From Spongiibacter taiwanensis (GTDB lineage Bacteria; Pseudomonadota; Gammaproteobacteria; Pseudomonadales; Spongiibacteraceae), in assembly GCF_023702635.1 (NCBI RefSeq), contig NZ_CP098455.1, positions 62,001-126,000 on the forward strand: DNA of 64,000 nucleotides, in the 5' to 3' direction. Numbering within the stretch: the first letter of the stretch is position 1; each line of letters begins with the position of its first letter. The notes beneath the pieces are model-generated. The model saw nothing but the letters and a program-made list of their open reading frames with translations. It was not told the origin of the DNA and did no database searches. Below, piece by piece: positions 9,410-18,716 of the stretch. The translations under genes were made by a program, and so were the position numbers.

Positions 9410-11107
9410 ATGAATCTACGCGGGCAACAACAGGACGGCTTTTTAAATTGGTGCAAGCGCGGCGAGCCGATGATTTGGGCCAACGCAGCAGCGGTAACGG
9501 TCAGCACCCTCGCGGTAATCGGCTTGTTAGTGCTCTTGGCGGTACGGGGATTTGGTCACTTTTGGCCATCTGCGGTGATGTCTGCTACCTACGCGCCGCC
9601 GGGGGAAGTCGCCTCGGCTCTGCTGGCAGAGCACGTTGAAACCGAATCTGTTCCCTTGGAGCAACTGCTTAGCGCTGGATACCCGCTGCCGGAAACCAAG
9701 CCCTTTGTCGAGCGGGCACTGGTAAAACAGGGTAACCGTGATGTTACTGGTGTTGATTTCAAATGGGTGCTGAGTGACTACCTCAGTGCCATCAGCTATC
9801 CGGAGTCGGTGGTGGTGATCGAGCGGCGGGAGTGGGGCAACTTCTACGGCTATCTCACCGCCATTCAAGAACAGGGAAAAACGCTGGAAATTGCCGATGC
9901 AGATCTGTGGCAGGCCTTTCAGAATAAAGTGGCTGCAGCAGATCTGTTGCATGAGCAGATTGAGCGAATCGAAAAACACGATATCGGCTCCATCAACCAT
10001 GCCATGGAACGACTGCGGTTAAAGGATCGTGCGGCGGAGTTGGACTCCAGCTTGAGCGAGCAACAATTGCAGCGGGTCCAGGCCGCGAACGCCGAAAGTC
10101 GGGCCGAGCTGGAAGCGCAGTATCAGGTGCTGCAAAAGCGTTTGCAGGAACTCTATCGAGAGTGGCGGCAGGACAGTTTTACCGCCAAGACAGCCAGTGG
10201 TCGTGAAGTGACCATGCGCTTTGCCACGGTGGTTAAAGCCCACCGTCCCAACACCATGTCGGTGTTTGCCAAAACCGGGTTTTACTTCGAACAATTCTGG
10301 GCGTTTCTCAGCGAGGCACCTCGGGAAGCCAACACGGAAGGGGGCATTTTCCCGGCAATTTTTGGCACCGTCATCATGGTGTTGATCATGTCTGTGTTGG
10401 TGACACCCTTTGGCGTGATCGCTGCGGTCTATCTGCGCGAGTATGCTAAACAAGGCCTGATGACGCGCATCGTCCGTATCGCTGTCAACAACCTGGCTGG
10501 TGTGCCGTCCATTGTTTACGGGGTATTTGGGCTGGGCTTTTTTATCTATTTTCTCGGTGCCGAAATGGACAAGGCCTTTTTTCCAGAGGCACTGCCGGCA
10601 CCCACCTTTGGCACCCCGGGACTCCTGTGGGCCTCGGTCACTCTGGCTTTGTTGACGCTGCCGGTGGTGATTGTTGCTACCGAGGAAGGCTTGTCGCGGA
10701 TTCCCCGCAATCTGCGCGAGGGCAGTTTGGCGCTGGGCGCAACTAAAGCGGAAACCTTGTGGCGGGTGGTACTGCCCATGGCCAGTCCGGCAATGATGAC
10801 CGGCTTGATTCTGGCGGTAGCCCGGGCGGCTGGGGAAGTGGCTCCGCTGATGCTCGTTGGAGTGGTTAAGCTGGCACCTTCATTGCCGGTCGATGGGAAT
10901 TTCCCCTTTGTCCATCTGGACCAAAAATTTATGCATTTGGGCTTTCACATATATGATGTGGGTTTTCAAAGCCCCAATGTGGAGGCGGCTCGTCCCCTGG
11001 TATACGCCACAGCCTTGCTGCTGGTGATTATTATCGCGCTGCTAAACCTGAGCGCGGTGGGGCTGCGCAACCATTTGCGCGAAAAATACAAGTCGCTGGA
11101 AATGTAG
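9410..11107 (+). CDS. pstA: Phosphate ABC transporter permease PstA, long form
   Basis: The 565-residue second permease subunit is again far longer than E. coli PstA (296). One membrane helix (about residues 25-50) is followed by a 240-residue extracytoplasmic region. That region has coiled-coil character ([20 protein letters not shown] and following, about 200-255), and the PstA core (about 310-560) has the EAA loop [20 protein letters not shown]. The ATG at 9410 is preferred to a TTG 24 bases upstream because GGAGAAGAG lies just before it. It starts 24 bases after pstC, so translation is probably coupled. Paired enlargement with PstC suggests the two periplasmic domains interact. Confidence 0.92.
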   Translation: MNLRGQQQDGFLNWCKRGEPMIWANAAAVTVSTLAVIGLLVLLAVRGFGHFWPSAVMSATYAPPGEVASALLAEHVETESVPLEQLLSAGYPLPETKPFVERALVKQGNRDVTGVDFKWVLSDYLSAISYPESVVVIERREWGNFYGYLTAIQEQGKTLEIADADLWQAFQNKVAAADLLHEQIERIEKHDIGSINHAMERLRLKDRAAELDSSLSEQQLQRVQAANAESRAELEAQYQVLQKRLQELYREWRQDSFTAKTASGREVTMRFATVVKAHRPNTMSVFAKTGFYFEQFWAFLSEAPREANTEGGIFPAIFGTVIMVLIMSVLVTPFGVIAAVYLREYAKQGLMTRIVRIAVNNLAGVPSIVYGVFGLGFFIYFLGAEMDKAFFPEALPAPTFGTPGLLWASVTLALLTLPVVIVATEEGLSRIPRNLREGSLALGATKAETLWRVVLPMASPAMMTGLILAVARAAGEVAPLMLVGVVKLAPSLPVDGNFPFVHLDQKFMHLGFHIYDVGFQSPNVEAARPLVYATALLLVIIIALLNLSAVGLRNHLREKYKSLEM

Positions 11108-11120
11108 GGCGGTACTGGCA

Positions 11121-11975
11121 ATGGCTGCTAATTTGAAATCGGAAGCAAATATGACCAAATCTCACGCCATCGATCTGGATTCTCTGGGCCGTACTCGAAG
11201 CGAAAATGATATTCAGCGCGAGGAAATTGCGCTGACGGTGGAAAACCTGGATTTGTATTACAGCCAAAAGCAGGCGCTGTATGACATTAATATGGTGATT
11301 CCCCGGCGCAAGGTGACCGCGTTTATCGGTCCCAGTGGTTGCGGTAAATCAACGCTGCTACGCAGTTTTAACCGGATGAACGATCTGGTGGATGGCTGCC
11401 GCATTGAGGGCGCCATTCGCCTCGATGGCAACAATATTTACGAAAAGGGCGTTGATGTGTCGACCCTGCGCCGCCATGTGGGCATGGTATTTCAGAAGCC
11501 GAATCCCTTTCCCAAGTCGATCTATGAAAATGTCGCCTACGGGTTGCGTATTCAAGGTATTAACAAAAAGCGGGTGTTAGATGAGGTGGTTGAACGCTCG
11601 CTGCGGGGGGCGGCGCTGTGGGATGAAGTGAAAGACCGTCTCCATGACAACGCGCTGGGAATGTCGGGCGGTCAGCAGCAACGTCTGGTCATTGCGCGCA
11701 CCATCGCGGTAGAGCCGGAAGTATTGCTACTGGATGAGCCTGCCTCGGCACTGGACCCGATCTCCACCCTGAAAATTGAAGAGCTGATCTACGAACTTAA
11801 AGATCAGTACACAATCGTAATAGTCACACACAATATGCAGCAGGCAGCCCGGGTTTCGGATTACACTGCATTCATGTACATGGGCAAACTCATTGAGTTT
11901 GATAATACCGACACCCTGTTTACCAACCCAGATAATAAGCAAACCGAAGACTATATTACCGGGCGCTACGGCTAA
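11121..11975 (+). CDS. pstB: Phosphate ABC transporter ATP-binding protein PstB
   Basis: This cytoplasmic ATPase of the phosphate importer has 284 residues. It shows Walker [10 protein letters not shown] (about residue 70), the PstB-type Q-loop [16 protein letters not shown], signature MSGGQQQR, Walker [13 protein letters not shown] and the H-loop VTHNM. E. coli PstB has 257 residues. The extra N-terminus (about 25 residues) may be real, or translation may begin at the ATG at 11151, which has GGAAG upstream. It lies 13 bases after pstA and 85 bases before phoU. Confidence 0.95.
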   Translation: MAANLKSEANMTKSHAIDLDSLGRTRSENDIQREEIALTVENLDLYYSQKQALYDINMVIPRRKVTAFIGPSGCGKSTLLRSFNRMNDLVDGCRIEGAIRLDGNNIYEKGVDVSTLRRHVGMVFQKPNPFPKSIYENVAYGLRIQGINKKRVLDEVVERSLRGAALWDEVKDRLHDNALGMSGGQQQRLVIARTIAVEPEVLLLDEPASALDPISTLKIEELIYELKDQYTIVIVTHNMQQAARVSDYTAFMYMGKLIEFDNTDTLFTNPDNKQTEDYITGRYG

Positions 11976-12060
11976 TCAGCCGGCCGCCCACCGTGGGGTA
12001 AAACCCACAAGCGGGATATTTCATAGTCGAGGCAACACAGATACTTACGGGCGGGCAGTA

Positions 12061-12786
12061 ATGAAAGAACGCGATCTTCATCACGCACATCACATTTCCC
12101 AGCAATTCAATACCGAGCTGGATGAAATCAAAACGCGAATGCTGGAAATGGGCGGCTTGGTAGAGAAGCAAGTTGCCGACGCCACAACGGCGTTTATGCT
12201 GCAAGACACCGGGATGGCTGAAGAGGTCAAAAAGGGTGACCGGCTGGTCAATGCCCTGGAGGTGTCCATTGATGAAGAGTGCACGATTATCCTAGCCCGG
12301 CGTCAGCCTGCTGCCAGCGATTTGCGCCTGGTGTTGTCGATCAGTAAAACGCTGAGTGATCTGGAGCGCATGGGCGACGAGGCCAGCAAGGTGGCTGACA
12401 GCTCGATCAAACTCAGCGAGTTGGGCGGCTTGCCGCGCAGCGTGCTGGAGATCCGCCATATTGGCGATCACGTGACGGGCATGGTGCGCAGTGCCCTCGA
12501 CGCCTTCGCCAGGGTGGATGTCGACCTTGCCCTGCAGGTGGCCGAGGAAGATAACGCGGTAGACATGGAATACGGCACGGCGATGCGCAGCCTGGTGACC
12601 TACATGATGGAAGACCCGCGCACCATCTCTTCGGTGCTGCAAGTAATGTGGGCACTGCGCTCACTGGAGCGCATTGGTGACCATGCCCGCAACATTGCTG
12701 AGCATGTGATTTACCTGGTTAAGGGTGCCGATGTGCGCCATGCGGGTATTGATGAAATGGCGGCAACCGTTCAGCAGCAGTCGTAG
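12061..12786 (+). CDS. phoU: Phosphate transport system regulator PhoU
   Basis: The 241-residue helical protein consists of two PhoU repeats (about residues 25-110 and 125-215). The metal-binding motifs are SDLERMGDEASKVAD and RSLERIGDHARNIAEH. PhoU links Pst transporter state to PhoR and keeps the Pho regulon off in high phosphate. The frame is open upstream into pstB, but the ATG at 12061 gives the family-standard N-terminus (HHISQQFNTELDEIKTRMLEMGG) and usual length. It is the last gene of the pst run; a palindrome with GGCGCC arms at 12807-12822 separates it from the convergent abgT-like gene. Confidence 0.96.
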   Translation: MKERDLHHAHHISQQFNTELDEIKTRMLEMGGLVEKQVADATTAFMLQDTGMAEEVKKGDRLVNALEVSIDEECTIILARRQPAASDLRLVLSISKTLSDLERMGDEASKVADSSIKLSELGGLPRSVLEIRHIGDHVTGMVRSALDAFARVDVDLALQVAEEDNAVDMEYGTAMRSLVTYMMEDPRTISSVLQVMWALRSLERIGDHARNIAEHVIYLVKGADVRHAGIDEMAATVQQQS

Positions 12787-12806
12787 CGCAAGTCGCTTTC
12801 GGTTAG

Positions 12807-12822
12807 GGCGCCGCTAGGCGCC
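12807..12822. terminator. GGCGCC hairpin between phoU and the AbgT-type gene
   Basis: GGCGCC, loop GCTA, GGCGCC forms a 6-bp perfect stem in the 27-bp convergent gap and over the abgT-like stop codon. There is no U-tract on either strand, so it is at best an imperfect bidirectional terminator. Confidence 0.35.
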
Positions 12823-14322
12823 GGGCCCCAGCGGCAAGCCCAGTCCCAGCCACAACAGCAGCAGTGCGCTCCAGCTCAACAGCAGGCAAATCGAGTAGGG
12901 CAGCATCATGGCCATGAGTGTGCCCATGCCAGCCGACTTGTCGTGACTCTGCATAAAGGCGACCACTACCCCAAAATACGGCATCAACGGGGTGATGATA
13001 TTGGTGCAGGAATCGCCGATGCGATAGGCCATCTGGGTGGCCTCCGGCGGCAGGCCGAGCAGGGCCAGCATGGGCACAAACACCGGCGCCATCACCGCCC
13101 ATTTTGCTGACGCGCTGCCAATCAACAGATTGATGGCGGCACTGGTCATAATAAATAAGAGCAACAGCGTGGTCTTGGACAGGGCCAACTCTCCCAGCCA
13201 ACTTGCACCGCCAACCGCCGCCATGGCGCCAAGGCCCGACCAGGCAAAGTAATTCACGAACTGGGCGGCAAAAAACATCAGCACCAGATATCCCGCCAGC
13301 GTGCTTACCCCTTGCTCCATGCCCGCCACCCAATCATGGCTGCTGCGATATTTGCCGCTCAGATAGCCGTAAATAATACCCGCTCCCCCGGCATAAAGCG
13401 CAATCCAGATGACCAGGGTTTTCAGCAGTGGCAAGGCGGCAAGCCCATTGGGATCGGGATTGCGCAGCAAGCCGCCCTCGGGCAGAACCAGCGAAACCAG
13501 CAAGCCTGCAAAGGCGGCGGAGTATACCAGCAGCCAAATGGGTGCACGGCCGGACTCTGTGCTGAGGGGCTGGGCAGAAGCTTCAGTGGGTGGCTCGGGT
13601 TTGGCTAGGCGCGGTTCTACCAGGGTCTCGTTGACCAGCGCGCCCACCACGGTAATGAATACCGCTGAAATAGCGATAAAGAAATAATTGCCACTGGCCA
13701 ACACTTCCCGCTGGGGATCGATTAGCCCGATCGCTTCGGTGGAGATGCCCGCCAGAATCGCATCGACTGGCCCGAGCAATAAGTTGGCGCTGAACCCGCC
13801 CGATACGCCGGCAAAGGCCGCGGCGATGCCGGCCAGGGGTGATCGACCGGCGGCGCGAAAGATCAGTGCTGCCAGCGGAATCAGCACGACATAGCCAGCG
13901 TCAAAGCCGATACTGGAAAGGACGCCAGTGAAAACAATCACCGCACTCAAACTGCGCGGCGGCGCCCGGTGGGCCAGCGACGCTAACACCTTGCCCAACA
14001 GGCCGGAATGCTCGGCGATGGCGATGCCCATAATTGCCACCACAACTGGGCCGACTGGAGCGAACTGGGTGAAATTGCTCACGGCGCTGGTCAACATCCA
14101 GCGCAGGCCGTCTTCGCTCAGCAGGGATTTTGCGGTGAGGGACTGGCCGGTGACAGGGTGGGTTGCGGTCAGACCGGCGCCTTGCACCAGAGCGGATATC
14201 ACCACCACAGCGAGGCAAAATATCACAAACAGCAGTACCGGGTTGGGCAGTCGGTTGCCTGCTGCTTCGATGCCATTCAACCAGCGCTGGCTCAGGCTGG
14301 GTGACGATGGGTGACTGCGCAT
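12814..14322 (-). CDS. AbgT family transporter
   Basis: The 502-residue polytopic inner membrane protein belongs to the AbgT family, whose members import p-aminobenzoyl-glutamate or export sulfonamide-like compounds (AbgT, MtrF). Family sequences include RLPNPVLLFVIFCLAVVVIS at the N-terminus, NFTQFAPVGPVVVAIMGIAIAEHSGL and IGFDAGYVVLIPLAALIF. The C-terminal hairpin AINLLIGSASAKWAVMAPVFVPML also fits, as does SCTNIITPLMPYF. No abgAB hydrolase genes are adjacent, so substrate and direction are uncertain. It is divergent from the MFS gene with an 88-bp gap. Confidence 0.9.
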   Translation of the reverse strand: MRSHPSSPSLSQRWLNGIEAAGNRLPNPVLLFVIFCLAVVVISALVQGAGLTATHPVTGQSLTAKSLLSEDGLRWMLTSAVSNFTQFAPVGPVVVAIMGIAIAEHSGLLGKVLASLAHRAPPRSLSAVIVFTGVLSSIGFDAGYVVLIPLAALIFRAAGRSPLAGIAAAFAGVSGGFSANLLLGPVDAILAGISTEAIGLIDPQREVLASGNYFFIAISAVFITVVGALVNETLVEPRLAKPEPPTEASAQPLSTESGRAPIWLLVYSAAFAGLLVSLVLPEGGLLRNPDPNGLAALPLLKTLVIWIALYAGGAGIIYGYLSGKYRSSHDWVAGMEQGVSTLAGYLVLMFFAAQFVNYFAWSGLGAMAAVGGASWLGELALSKTTLLLLFIMTSAAINLLIGSASAKWAVMAPVFVPMLALLGLPPEATQMAYRIGDSCTNIITPLMPYFGVVVAFMQSHDKSAGMGTLMAMMLPYSICLLLSWSALLLLWLGLGLPLGPGA

Positions 14323-14410
14323 GATTCCACTCCCGGTCTAACAATCCTGTATCATACCGGCACATTTTACCGCTGGGCAGCGTCAACGGCGGGTCATTGA
14401 GAACGCGATT

Positions 14411-15688
14411 GTGGATCACCCCTCGTCACAGCATCCCCCAGCAAAAATCCTGTTCGCGCTCTACCTTGCCATGATGGCAGTGGGAATGGGGCAAACCGTG
14501 GTGTTTGCGATTGTGCCGATGCTCGGGCGCGAAATGCATCTGGATGAACTGGTCTTTCGGCTGCCGTTGCTTGGTATCCAGTTTCAGCCTCGGGAGCTTG
14601 CGATTACGTCGCTGTCGGCCATGGCTGCCGTGATCTTCTTTTTTGCCGCCCCGTTTTGGGGGCGTCTGTCGGACCGCTTGGGACGTAAGCCGGTCATTTT
14701 GATGGGGCTGTTGGGATACGCCCTGGGCTCGACGGTTTTTAATCTAGCCTCTTACGTTGGTTTGTCCGGCCTGCTTGGCGGTGCCGCCCTGTACTTCCTG
14801 TTGGTTGTCAGTCGGGCGTTCCATGCGCTGGTAATGTCTGGCACCCACCCCGGCGCTTCGGCTTACATGGCCGATACGACGAGCCCCAGCGAACGTACCA
14901 AGGGAATGGGGCGACTACAGGCGGCAAATCAGCTCGGTGTGATGATCGGCCCTGTGCTTGCCTGGTTTGTGCACTTCAGCTTTCTTGCCCCGTTATTTGT
15001 TCAGGCAATATTGGCTTTGTGTGCCGCCGTTTTGGTCTGGCGATTCCTACCGGCCTTGCCGCCGCCACCGCAGGAAACGGGTGAGCGTCGCCGTCGGATG
15101 TCCTATTTTGATCCTCGCTACCGCCTGTTCATCTTGATTGGCTTCACGGTGTTCAGTCTGGTGGCGATGGTACAGCAAACACTCGGGTTTTATTTTCAGG
15201 ACACGCTGGGGGTGGATAGTGTGCGGGCAGCCCAGTTGTTCTCGGTGGCGATGGTGGTGTCCTCCGCAACCATGTTAATGACCCAGTTTTTGCTGGTTCA
15301 ACGGGTCCGCGCCAAGCCGATAACACTGCTTGTCAGTGGTATGCCTTTTAGTTTCTTGGCCTACCTCATGTTGGCCAACGCCACCCAGCTCAGTCATCTC
15401 ATGCTGGCAATGTCGATGATTGGCCTGGGCATGGGCCTCACTGGCCCCGCGTTTACCGCGAGTGCGTCGCTGGTAGTCGAGCCCCGGGAGCAAGGCGAAT
15501 TGGCGGGCATGCTCGGCTCAATTATTGGTTTGGGTTTTGTATTTGGGCCGCTGCTGGGTGGCGCGCTCTACAGTGTATCGAGCCATTATCCTTACTGGGC
15601 AGCGGCCCTGGTCATGTTGGTCATGTCGCTGCTGCTGACCAGGCATTGGCGGCGGCAGTGGTTTTCTGGTAGCGGCGGCGCTGTCTAA
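14411..15688 (+). CDS. MFS transporter (12-TM, drug-efflux-like)
   Basis: The 425-residue membrane protein has roughly twelve hydrophobic segments. The major facilitator motif A (GRLSDRLGRKPVILMG) lies between helices 2 and 3. It resembles TetA/DHA1-type exporters, but the substrate cannot be told from sequence. The best start is a GTG at 14411 with GAGAAC upstream; it leaves a short cytoplasmic tail before helix 1 (ILFALYLAMMAVGMGQTVVF). It is divergent from the AbgT-type gene, and the two could share regulation. Confidence 0.85.
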   Translation: MDHPSSQHPPAKILFALYLAMMAVGMGQTVVFAIVPMLGREMHLDELVFRLPLLGIQFQPRELAITSLSAMAAVIFFFAAPFWGRLSDRLGRKPVILMGLLGYALGSTVFNLASYVGLSGLLGGAALYFLLVVSRAFHALVMSGTHPGASAYMADTTSPSERTKGMGRLQAANQLGVMIGPVLAWFVHFSFLAPLFVQAILALCAAVLVWRFLPALPPPPQETGERRRRMSYFDPRYRLFILIGFTVFSLVAMVQQTLGFYFQDTLGVDSVRAAQLFSVAMVVSSATMLMTQFLLVQRVRAKPITLLVSGMPFSFLAYLMLANATQLSHLMLAMSMIGLGMGLTGPAFTASASLVVEPREQGELAGMLGSIIGLGFVFGPLLGGALYSVSSHYPYWAAALVMLVMSLLLTRHWRRQWFSGSGGAV

Positions 15689-16005
15689 TTTCTAAACAGA
15701 TTTCGCCGACCGGCGGGATTGCTATCTCTCGGCCTGTTTCAACAGATTTATCCACAAGCTTATTCAAGATATCTGGGGAAAAGTCATTTTTATGACAAAT
15801 GCTCAAATTTTGCGATGCGACACCTAGATGTGGTCAGATTTTTATCTTTAATACAGGGTAGGGGGATTGGTTGCTGCAGGAGTGTGTTTTGTCTTGCCTT
15901 TGCGCGCCAAGTTGATTATCTCTGTATAACGCAGTGATTTGAGCGCTGCGTCACAATATTGGCTTGCAGCTCGCGTTGGCCGCAAGGCAGAGACAGGAGG
16001 AATTC
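15689..16005. other. 317-bp intergenic region before the fimV-like gene
   Basis: No convincing reading frame lies here. The region holds a perfect DnaA-box sequence TTATCCACA at 15748-15756. Just after the MFS stop there is a small CCGACCGG palindrome. It ends in a textbook ribosome binding site AGGAGG at 15995-16000 for the fimV-like gene. I could not find a well-spaced -35/-10 pair. Confidence 0.5.
15748..15756 (+). promoter_or_regulatory. Perfect DnaA-box sequence
   Basis: TTATCCACA equals the high-affinity E. coli DnaA box. It is a single copy, and about half a chance match is expected in a 64-kb window, so a functional role is uncertain. No cluster or AT-rich unwinding element suggests an origin. 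Confidence 0.25.
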
Positions 16006-17646
16006 ATGGATCGTATCACGGCCTCTTCAGTCGCATTGCTGACCTGCGGTCTGCTCAGTGCGCCTTTGGCGAGCGCTCTGGGGGTAGGGACTGCGTCAAT
16101 GGAGTCAAAGTTGGGTGAGCCGCTACGGGTCAAAATCCCGATCTACGGTGCCCAGGGCTTGAGCACCGAGCAGGTATTGGTCAGGCTTAACCCCGCATGG
16201 GATTCGTCCTCCGAGAGCGCGATGGGCGGGGTCAACGTCAGTGGTCTAACGGTGGAAAGCCAGATTGACGAAAATGGCCAGGGGCAAATCTGGCTGACGG
16301 GCAAGGAAAATGCCCAAGAGCCCTTTGTTAATTTCAGTGTCGAGTTGCGTTGGCCCAGCGGTGCACTGACCCGGGAGTACACGCTTTTGCTGGACTTGCC
16401 GGGCTTGGTGTCGATATCCCCGCCACCTCAGAAGCGCCCGGAGTCTCCCCGCCGCGAAACACCGTCCGTTCTGCCGTCACCGACCCGCAGAACACCGACT
16501 CCCGAGCGATCCGCTTTCGTGGCCACCACCGAGAATTATCGAACCCGACGGGGCGATAGTCTGTGGGCTATCGCCTCGCGGTTACGCCAGTCTCGGGGCG
16601 GCAACATCAATACCCTGATGGAGCAGATTTTTGCGGCCAACCCCGATGCCTTTGTGGGCGGTAAGCCTTCGCTGCTCAAAGAGGCTGTGTCCCTCGACCT
16701 GCGCCCCAGTTCATTAAACGCCGCGACGCTGCCAGAGCAGGGGCAAAGGGCGGATGCTGCTGGCGCGGCGAATGTGGCGGTGGCAACCGCGGCCGCGCCA
16801 ACCGCGACCCAGAGTCAGCAGGCAGCAGAGGAAAATCGTGCCGATGGCAGCCCATCAATCGTGGGGGCAGGTGCTGAGCAGCCGGAGCGAATTGCCGAAC
16901 CCTTTTCAATTACCGCCGATGCTGTCGGCTCGGAGTCTGCCGCAGAAGTGCAAATGTTGCAGCAGAACCTGGCGCTGATGTCCGAGGATATGGCGGCCAT
17001 GCGCGCTGAGCTGCAGGCCGTGCGAGACGAGCTGGCCCAGGTACGGGCAGAGAAATTAGCCCTGGAAAGCCGCGCGGTTGTGCAAGGGCAAGAGGAGGCG
17101 GAGGCAAGCCTGCCGGAGGCTCCGTTAGCGCCACAGGTCAAAGCAGATAATGGCACCGGCTTCTCTGGCTGGCTGCTGGGTCTGGGCGCCAGCGTTGCAG
17201 TGGCGCTGCTGCTCTTGCTGCTGCGTCGACAGCGCAAAGAACCCGAGCAAGACGCGCCATTGCCAGCATCTGCGCCAGTGGAGTCCGATAACTTTGATGA
17301 AGTTTTCATGGACATTGGCAACCTGCCCAAAGGCGCTGCGCCTGAAGGGGCGGCCCAAGCGACATCCTCTGCAACAGAGGCGGAGGTGCCTTCTCAAGAA
17401 GAGGCGGTCTTCGACCTCGACTTTGGCGAGGTGGAGGACGTGGCCGTGTCACTGCCAGATTTGGGCGATACCAGCGAATTGAGCACCCAGCTCAGTCTGC
17501 TGGAGTTTTATGCCCAATTGGGGGATAGTCCGGCCTTTGAAAGCTTGCTGGCACAGATCGATCAAGCTGCGTTGTCGCCGGAGAACCTTGATGTCATTAA
17601 ACAGGCCGCGGAAAGTCTCGAGCAACAAAAGCAGTTGCGCGCCTGA
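16006..17646 (+). CDS. FimV/LysM-type polar-motility scaffold protein
   Basis: This 546-residue envelope protein resembles FimV/HubP polar landmark proteins. It has a signal peptide (residues 1-25) and the FimV N-terminal periplasmic domain (MESKLGEPLRVKIPIYGAQG, about 28-130). A proline-rich linker leads to a LysM peptidoglycan-binding domain (about 178-228, YRTRRGDSLWAIASRL). A coiled coil (about 315-365) precedes one membrane helix (about 388-407, leucine-rich, followed by RRQRK). The acidic cytoplasmic tail ends in a FimV-type C-terminal segment (LSLLEFYAQLGDSPAFESLL). It is shorter than Pseudomonas FimV (about 900 residues) because the acidic tail is reduced. In relatives fimV sits in the usg/truA/asd region; here the neighbours differ. 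Confidence 0.85.
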   Translation: MDRITASSVALLTCGLLSAPLASALGVGTASMESKLGEPLRVKIPIYGAQGLSTEQVLVRLNPAWDSSSESAMGGVNVSGLTVESQIDENGQGQIWLTGKENAQEPFVNFSVELRWPSGALTREYTLLLDLPGLVSISPPPQKRPESPRRETPSVLPSPTRRTPTPERSAFVATTENYRTRRGDSLWAIASRLRQSRGGNINTLMEQIFAANPDAFVGGKPSLLKEAVSLDLRPSSLNAATLPEQGQRADAAGAANVAVATAAAPTATQSQQAAEENRADGSPSIVGAGAEQPERIAEPFSITADAVGSESAAEVQMLQQNLALMSEDMAAMRAELQAVRDELAQVRAEKLALESRAVVQGQEEAEASLPEAPLAPQVKADNGTGFSGWLLGLGASVAVALLLLLLRRQRKEPEQDAPLPASAPVESDNFDEVFMDIGNLPKGAAPEGAAQATSSATEAEVPSQEEAVFDLDFGEVEDVAVSLPDLGDTSELSTQLSLLEFYAQLGDSPAFESLLAQIDQAALSPENLDVIKQAAESLEQQKQLRA

Positions 17647-18361
17647 GGACACCCTTACCGAAGACGGCTGCCAGCTGATTTATAGCAACGCAGATTTTAT
17701 TGTTGTTGATAAACCGGCTGGCAGTAACCTCCATCGAAACGACCGGGGTGAGAGCCTGGTTGACCGCTTGAAAAAAGCCCTCGGCCTCAACAGCCTATTT
17801 CTTGTACACCGCCTGGACGATGATACCTCAGGGCTGCTGATGCTGGCCAAACACCCTGCAGCTGCACAGGAGTTTGGCCGGCTGTTTGCAAATGATGGTG
17901 TTGCCAAGTGCTATGTCGCCCTCGCCGACGGCAAGCCAAAGAAAAAGCAGGGCAGGGTGGTTGGCGATCTGCTTAAGGCCCGCAATGGCAATTATCGCCT
18001 CAGCCAGGACCGCGTTAATCCTTCCCGTACCCATTTTTTCAGTTATTCCCTCAGCCCAGGCCGACGACTTTATCTGCTGCGACCCTACACCGGAAAAACC
18101 CACCAGTTGCGGGTGGTGATGAAGAGCCTCGGGGTGCCGATTCTGGGGGATCGGCGCTACGGCCCTGCGGAGCAGCAGGGCTGCTGGGATCGGCTATATC
18201 TGCATGCTTATTCGCTACAGTTTTCACTGGCCGGGCAGCCCTATGAATTTCAGCGACTGCCCACAGTGGGGCGCGAATTTGCCGTTGGAGCCTGTCAGGC
18301 GGCCTTGTTAGACTTGGCGTCGCCCTGGTCGCTGGCCTGGCCCGATCGTTCGTGCCGCTAG
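17591..18361 (+). CDS. RluA-family pseudouridine synthase
   Basis: The 256-residue enzyme belongs to the RluA superfamily, which isomerises uridine to pseudouridine in rRNA or tRNA. The catalytic motif VHRLDDDTSGLLMLAK contains the essential Asp of HRLD, and the C-terminal motifs LRPYTGKTHQLRVVMKSLG and ILGDRRYG are intact. There is no N-terminal S4 domain, so it resembles the short RluA/TIGR01621-like class. The start is set at the ATG at 17591, which has GGAG 7 bases upstream. This start overlaps the end of the fimV-like gene by 56 bases in another frame. The modified RNA site is unknown. Confidence 0.88.
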   Translation: MSLNRPRKVSSNKSSCAPEDTLTEDGCQLIYSNADFIVVDKPAGSNLHRNDRGESLVDRLKKALGLNSLFLVHRLDDDTSGLLMLAKHPAAAQEFGRLFANDGVAKCYVALADGKPKKKQGRVVGDLLKARNGNYRLSQDRVNPSRTHFFSYSLSPGRRLYLLRPYTGKTHQLRVVMKSLGVPILGDRRYGPAEQQGCWDRLYLHAYSLQFSLAGQPYEFQRLPTVGREFAVGACQAALLDLASPWSLAWPDRSCR

Positions 18362-18407
18362 CGCGCCGCCAGGCGAAAGATTCTGATAATCCAATACTGT
18401 GATCCCA

Positions 18408-18716
18408 ATGAAAAAGCTTTCTCAAGAAACCCTCGCCAAACTCAATCGCGAGACCTCCACCATCGCCTGGCGTGAGCTGCAAGCCTTTTACCAGCGCGGC
18501 GATGTGCTGGTCGCTTCGCCCGACCTGGATTTGGTGGCGGCGGCGGCCGCGATGGTTGAGGACGACACTGTCAGTGTGGCCCGTTGGTTAAAGGATGGCG
18601 ACTTGATAAAGGCCAGCCCGGCGCAAAACGATGCCTGGCTGGAACACGATGCCACCGTGTGGGCGGTCGTCGTTGCGCCTTGGGTGCTGGTGCAGGGCGA
18701 GCGGAGTCGGGACTAA
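18408..18716 (+). CDS. DUF2288 family protein
   Basis: This small 102-residue protein has the conserved DUF2288 pattern KLNRETSTIAWRELQAFYQRG near the start, then VAAAAAMVEDD and a Trp-rich end (TVWAVVVAPWVLVQGER). The function is unknown; the family occurs mostly in gammaproteobacteria and cyanobacteria. A GTG nine bases upstream is an alternative start. Its stop overlaps the next start as TAATG, which implies translational coupling with the following small gene and probably tmcA. Confidence 0.8.
   Translation: MKKLSQETLAKLNRETSTIAWRELQAFYQRGDVLVASPDLDLVAAAAAMVEDDTVSVARWLKDGDLIKASPAQNDAWLEHDATVWAVVVAPWVLVQGERSRD

Noticed and set aside
14323-14410. Sigma-70 promoter for the AbgT-type gene (TTGACG and TATGAT on the minus strand)
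   Set aside because: The two hexamers are 24 bp apart, too far for a normal promoter.
15689-16005. Replication origin near the DnaA box
   Set aside because: Only one box is present, without a cluster, an AT-rich unwinding region, or dnaA/dnaN/gidA neighbours.
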